Source: Mimachlamys varia
Lineage: Eukaryota > Mollusca > Bivalvia > Pectinida > Pectinidae
Length of the DNA stretch: 64,000 nt
Assembly: GCA_947623455.1 (NCBI GenBank)
Contig: OX392534.1
Coordinates: 37,391,426-37,455,425, forward strand
Direction of reading: 5' to 3'
The position numbers and the translations under genes were made by a program. The notes below the pieces were generated by a model. It did no database searches. It had not been told where the DNA came from and worked only from the letters and a program-made list of their open reading frames with translations. Numbering within the stretch: the first letter of the stretch is position 1; each line of letters starts with the position of its first letter. Below, in pieces: positions 59,301 through 64,000 of the stretch.

Positions 59301-60930
59301 ACGGTATTTTAGAAGAAGTTGTTTGAAGGTTTTGACATTATTGACCCCTGTGACCTTGAAATTAGGTCAAAGTGATTTTTTTTCGCAAACTTTGTTCAGC
59401 TCCTTCCAAGAAATCTACCAGCCAAATTTCATGTCACTGGGCCTTTCAGTATTTAAGAAGAAGTCGTTTAAAGGAAAAAGTTATCGGACGCAGGACGGAC
59501 GGACGGACGACGGACGCTGCACCATCACATAAGCTCACTTGGCCCTTCGGGCCAGGTGAGCTAATTATTTAAGTTTAACAGTGTTTTTCCATGTTTGAAC
59601 TCTTTGAACTTTAATTTAGGTCAAGGTCATTATTTGAGAAAACTTGATAGTTCTTCATGCATGGTACTTACTGTCCAAGTATCAGCTCTATTGGCTTTCT
59701 GCTAATCCAAAGGATTATTTCATATTTTTAAATATTTGACCCCTGTGCCCTTCAAAGTAGGTCAAGTTCATTCATTTGAGAAAACTTCATAGCACTTTGT
59801 CCCAGGTACCCACCAGCAAATATTTTTATCCTAGTGTCTCAAGTTCTCACAACAAAGTTTTTTACGGACAACAGACAACACACCATTATAAGCTCAACTG
59901 GCACTTTGTGCCATGAGAGTTAATGACACTTATATAGGCACCACATATTTTCTATATATATGATAGTATACACAAACTTGTAGTCAATTTGATATACATT
60001 GTATCAGGTAGGGATAGATCCACTGTATTGCTCCTTGCATGCACAAAATATCTTACATGTGTATTTTATCAACAGTGCTTAGTTATACACCACTTCAGCA
60101 TATACAACCAGAAAATTCAATTATATTCATCAATTATATTCAAATATATTCATCAATTATATTCAAACCTAAATGTTAAAGATTTTTATCATTAGAACTC
60201 AGATTGCTACATGTGCTTCATAGACAAAGACTTCCTATATTTAAAGGTAATCTTCACTGTGGCTAAAACAGTGTTTGTTCAAGATAGTCTCTACATATAA
60301 TGTACCGGGTAAAGCAGACAATTTTCTCACCTTTTGAAATTCTAATAGGACTTTCCGTGCATCTGATTTAGTAAAATGTCTCTGAAGGAATTCGTACAGT
60401 TTATCCCACAGAACTGTAGTGGTGGAGGACCCCATTTCACTCGGTAGGATAGGTGTTCCTACAGGGGTCTGACCCGGTGTAATCGGCGTACTCGCACCAG
60501 ACATATCACCTTTCTTTTGGAATAGAAACAGTTTGTCGCCATCAGAAATATGGTAGTCTGACAGTCTTTTTCCATCTGAAATAACAAAAAAATCCCTATC
60601 TTATATATTTCGTCATCAACAAAGTAGAAAATTTCTCAGGGAGATTCCAGTAAAATATCTATTTCACTCTGAGACTCTTCATCATTTTGATATTTCAAGG
60701 TTTGGAAATTTATTTTGCTACTTTCTATAATGTTCATAAATGTTTCTCAACAGATTGAGTTCCAACTTATAAGTCACAACTCAAACTCTGTTTAAAACAA
60801 ACAAAAACTCATGTTGTTTATTACCTGTGAGTGTCTTTCCCTTAAATACCAGTTTCTGCTGGGCAGCAGGCATACAAAACTGCATCTCTAAAATACCTTT
60901 TACATCTTCTATTGTATGACTCGGGGATAC
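56392..60930 (-). CDS. UBL4A: UBL4A (GET5-type ubiquitin-like protein), last three coding exons
   Basis: Exons on the minus strand: 60825-60930, 60331-60575 and 56392-56505, with AG/GT junctions and matching phase; TGA at 56392-56394. The first gives the second half of the ubiquitin-like fold (SHTIEDVKGILEMQF, QQKLVFKGKTLTDGKRLSDY across the junction). The second ends the fold (DGDKLFLFQKK), adds a Pro/Thr-rich linker and starts the C-terminal helices (LWDKLYEFLQRHFTKSDARK). The third completes the Tugs region (NLSLDDIERLAANKLR), which in vertebrate UBL4A binds BAG6. In vertebrates it works in the BAG6-UBL4A-GET4 complex that hands tail-anchored proteins to GET3. The exon with the initiator Met (about 16 residues) is missing and should lie beyond 64000 or was not recognised. 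The 3.8-kb last intron contains a young Pearl-like element. Confidence 0.92.
56700..56954 (+). repeat. Old Pearl-like remnant
   Basis: 'ctgtgaccttgaagtagttc', 'aaagtcattc' and 'cataacactctgtccaaggt' are decayed core words. The young element follows directly, so it seems to have inserted into or next to an old one. Confidence 0.55.
56955..59565 (+). mobile_element. Third Pearl-like element, 145-bp core (about 14 units)
   Basis: Same head as the 13303 copy (variant AAAGCCCAATGGGCCTGCAT then CGCTCACCTGG). About 14 units run from 57190 to 59180, then two diverged units, a short GACGGACGG tract and the AGCTCAC...GTGAGCT hairpin. It lies in the UBL4A last intron, opposite to the gene. Units carry the everted TCAAGGTCA module. 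Confidence 0.85.
59580..59925 (+). mobile_element. Decayed Pearl-like element directly downstream
   Basis: 'aggtcaaggtcattatttga', 'ttgacccctgtgcccttc' and a degenerate tail 'aagctcaactggcactttgt' with 'gccatgagagtt'. It is an older copy than its neighbour. Confidence 0.6.
60576..60824 (-). other. UBL4A intron between the first two exons seen here
   Basis: A 249-bp intron with no feature. Confidence 0.7.
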
Positions 60931-61084
60931 CTTCAACAAAAAAAAAGATAACTTGAAGGCACAGTTAAAATGTTATAATTATAGCATGAAAGACAAAACA
61001 AAAAGTAACCCCAGGCCATATTCATTTATTGTATTTCAAAATGTAGAACCAATTAGAGCAGAGGCTATGAAATAAGGTCAGACC

Positions 61085-62400
61085 TAGTAATACAAATGTA
61101 TAATGCTTTCCAGGAAGTCTTCACAGAAAAGCCTTACACGGCTGTAACAATGTATACTTCTTTCCAGGAAGTCTTCACAGAAAAGTCTTACAAGGCTGTA
61201 ACAATGTATACTGCTTTCCAGGAAGTCTTCACAGAAAAGTCTTACAAGGCTGTAACAATGTAAACTGCTTTCCAGGAAGTCTTCACAGAAAAGTCTTACA
61301 CGGCTGTAACAATGTATGCTGCTTTCCAGGAAGTCTTCACAGAAAAGTCTTACAAGGCTGTAACAATGTATGCTGCTTTCCAGGAAGTCTTCACAGAAAA
61401 GCCTTACAAAGCTGTAACAATGTATACTGCTTTCCAGGAAGTCTTCACAGAAAAGTCTTACACGGCTGTAACAATGTATACTGCTTTCCAGGAAGTCTTC
61501 ACAGAAAAGTCTTACACGGCTGTAACAATGTATACTGCTTTCCAGGAAGTCTTCACAGAAAAGCTTTCCAAGGCTGTAACAATGTATACTGCTTTCCAGG
61601 AAGTCTTCACAGAAAAGTCTTACACGGCTGTAACAATGTATACTGCTTTCCAGGAAGTCTTCACAGAAAAGTCTTACAAGGCTGTAACAATGTATACTGC
61701 TTTCCAGGAAGTCTTCACAGAAAAGTCTTACAAGGCTGTAACAATGTATATATACTGCTTTCCAGGAAGTCTTCACAGAAAAGTCTTCCAGGGCTGTAAC
61801 AATGTATGCTGCTTTCCAGGAAGTCTTCACAGAAAAGTCTTACAAGGCTGTAACAATGTATGCTGCTTTCCAGGAAGTCTTCACAGAAAAGCTTTACAAG
61901 GCTGTAACAATGTATGCTGCTTTCCAGGAAGTCTTCACAGAAAAGTCTTACAAGGCTGTAACAATGTATGCTGCTTTCCAGGAAGTCTTCACAGAAAAGT
62001 CTTACAAGGCTGTAACAATGTATGCTGCTTTCCAGGAAGTCTTCACAGAAAAGTCTTACAAGGCTGTAACAATGTATGCTGCTTTCCAGGAAGACTTCAC
62101 AGAAAAGCCTTACAAGGCTGTAACAATGTATGCTGCTTTCCAGGAAGTCTTCACAAAAAAGCCTTACAAGGCTGTAACAATGTATACTGCTTTCCAGGAA
62201 GTCTTCACATAAAGGCCTTACAGGGCTGTAACAATGTATACTGCTTTCCAGGAAGTCTTCATATAAAAGCCTTACAAGGCTGTGACAATGTATACTGCTA
62301 TCCAGGAAGTCTTCAGAGAAAAGCCTTACACGGCTGTAACAATGTATACTGCTTTCAAGGAAGTCTTCACATAAAAGCCTTACAAAGCTGTAACAAACTT
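61085..62400. repeat. 54-bp minisatellite, about 24 copies, in UBL4A intron 1
   Basis: Unit 'aatgtatactgctttccagg' plus 'aagtcttcacagaaaagtct' plus 'tacaaggctgtaac'. 54 bp is 18 codons, so a 386-codon plus frame and a 248-codon minus frame are open; both are period artefacts. The unit includes a good plus-strand acceptor-like motif (tactgctttccag|G). Confidence 0.95.
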
Positions 62401-62547
62401 CTGCAAAGCTGCCAGGGGTTATACGTAAAAATGTCTTTTAATAATAGACAAATCAATTGTACAGGCCACTAGTAAATTGTATCAAATGACCTGGGACTCA
62501 CAAATATATATTTATACAGTACCCAATCCCTGCAAACTTAATTAAAC

Positions 62548-64000
62548 AAGAGGCCCAATGGGCCTGCATCGCTCACCTGGTATCAATCTCTGACTTATAT
62601 TATAGTGTAACCCTAAAGTCCCCTAAAATCTTTTAATGTAAGACATTTAGAAGAACATCTTAAGATTTAAACATATTTTACCCCTGTGACCTTATAAGAC
62701 AACATCATTTTCATTTTCAAATTTTGTTTGGCTTCATCCAAGGAACCTTTCAGCCAAATATCATGCTTCTAGGGCTTTTGGTATTTCAGAAGAAGTCGTT
62801 TAAATGTTTTAAAAGATTTGACCTGTGACATTGAATATAGGTCAAGGTCATTTCTTTTCACAAACTTTGTCATGCTTCATCCAAGGAACCTTTCAGCCAA
62901 ATATCATGCTTCTAGGGCTTTTGGTATTTCAGAAGTCGTTTAAAGGTTTTAACAGATTTGACCCCTGTGACCTTGAATAAAGGTCAAGGTCATTTCTTTT
63001 CGCAAACTTTGTCCGGCTTCATCCAACGAACCTTTCAGCCAAATATCATGCTTCTAGGGCTTTTGGTATTTCAGAAGAAGTCGTTTAAAGGTTTTAACAG
63101 ATTTGACCCCTGTGACCTTGAATATAGGTCAAGGTCATTTCTTTTCGCAAACTTTGTCCGGCTTTATCCAACGAACCTTTCAGCCAAATATCATGCTTCT
63201 AGGGCTTTTGGTATTTCAGAAGAAGTTGTTTAAAGGTTTTAACAGATTTGACTCCTGTGACCTTGAATATAGGTCAAGGTCATTTCTTTTCGCAAACTTT
63301 GTCCGGCTTCATCCAAGGAACCTTTCAGCCAAATATCATGCTTCCAGGGCTTTTGGTATTTCAGAAGAAGTCGTTTAAAGGTTTTAACAGATTTGACCCC
63401 TGTGACCTTGAATATAAGTCAAGGTCATTTCTTTTCGCAAACTTTGTCCGGCTTGATCCAAGAAACCTTTCAGCCAAATATCATGCTTCTAGGGCTTTTG
63501 GTATTTCAGAAGAAGTCATTTAAAGGTTTTAACAGATTTGACTCCTGTGACCTTGAATATAGGTCAAGGTCATTTCTTTTCGCAAACTTTGTCCGGCTTC
63601 ATCCAACGAACCTTTCAGCCAAATATCATGCTTCTAGGGCTTTTGGTATTTCAGAAGAAGTCGTTTAAAGGTTTTAACAGATTTGACCCCTGTGACCTTG
63701 AATATAGGTCAAGGTCATTCCTTTTCGCAAACTTTGTCGGGCTTCATCCAAGGAACCTTTCAGCCAAATATCATGCTTCTAGGGCTTTTGGTATTTCAGA
63801 AGAAGTCGTTTAAAGGTTTTAACAGATTTGACTCCTGTGACCTTGAATATAGGTCAAGGTCATTTCTTTTCACAAACTTTGTCGGGCTTTATCCAAGGAA
63901 CCTTTCAGCCAAATATCATACTTCTAGGGCTTTTGGTATTTCAGAAGAAGTCGTTTAAAGGTTTTAACAGATTTGACCCCTGTGACCTTGAATAAAAGTC
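62548..64000 (+). mobile_element. Fourth Pearl-like element, 145-bp core (about 9 units), cut by window end
   Basis: The head AGAGGCCCAATGGGCCTGCA then TCGCTCACCTGG begins near 62550. The leader is the same as in the 13303 and 56955 copies up to 'ttttgtttggcttcatcc', then it joins the core directly (the 'cccaggacgctaccagcc' segment is missing). Core units run from about 62740 past the window edge. Confidence 0.85.

Noticed and set aside
61084..62472. 386-codon plus-strand and 248-codon minus-strand frames
   Set aside because: Pure 18-codon period of a 54-bp minisatellite inside a UBL4A intron; open on both strands.

Overview
This is a eukaryotic nuclear window of AT-rich DNA with introns, SINEs, MITEs, an LTR retrotransposon and very heavy tandem repetition. 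The gene content points to a protostome. The dispersed elements have the architecture of bivalve Pearl/CvA-type elements: a conserved head, a tandem core, an ACGG-type microsatellite and a terminal hairpin. I infer a bivalve mollusc; the species cannot be told from sequence alone.

Layout. 1-6.4 kb: a minus-strand Ty3/Gypsy element with an intact 4.1 kb pol frame and a damaged gag. 6.9-10 kb: MITE-like elements and a short Pearl-like element. 10.3-12.6 kb: a plus-strand intron-poor B-box (TRIM-like, RING-less) gene whose 3' end is tandemly copied. 12.9-19.7 kb: one 31-34 bp minisatellite split by two Pearl-like elements, one carrying about 25 units of a 145 bp satellite. 20.1-26.7 kb: minus-strand ZC3HC1 (NIPA) exons 1-4. 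26.8-42.7 kb: plus-strand KLHDC10, ten coding exons read with consistent splice phase (386 codons). 42.7-56 kb: a long 3' UTR and gene-poor DNA with SINEs, MITEs and old Pearl remnants. 56.4-60.9 kb: minus-strand UBL4A (last three coding exons), with Pearl-like elements and a 54 bp minisatellite in its introns. The window ends inside another 145 bp array.

ZC3HC1 and KLHDC10 are divergent, with 163 bp between start codons and two CCAAT boxes in between. As I recall, the same pair is head-to-head in human, so this looks like an old bidirectional promoter.

The most unusual signal is that at least six independent minisatellites of different unit length (about 49, 51, 68, 73, 95 and 103 bp) are anchored on gene boundaries: splice donors, a splice acceptor, a stop codon and a poly(A) site. 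Each repeats the boundary plus a little exon sequence outward into non-coding DNA. A second strong signal is that nearly every 145 bp satellite unit carries an everted pair of perfect ERR/NR5A-type sites (TGACCTTGA, 7 bp, TCAAGGTCA), so this window holds dozens of such pairs. A third is an in-frame UAG between gag and pol, with a hairpin 8 nt downstream as in retroviral readthrough signals.
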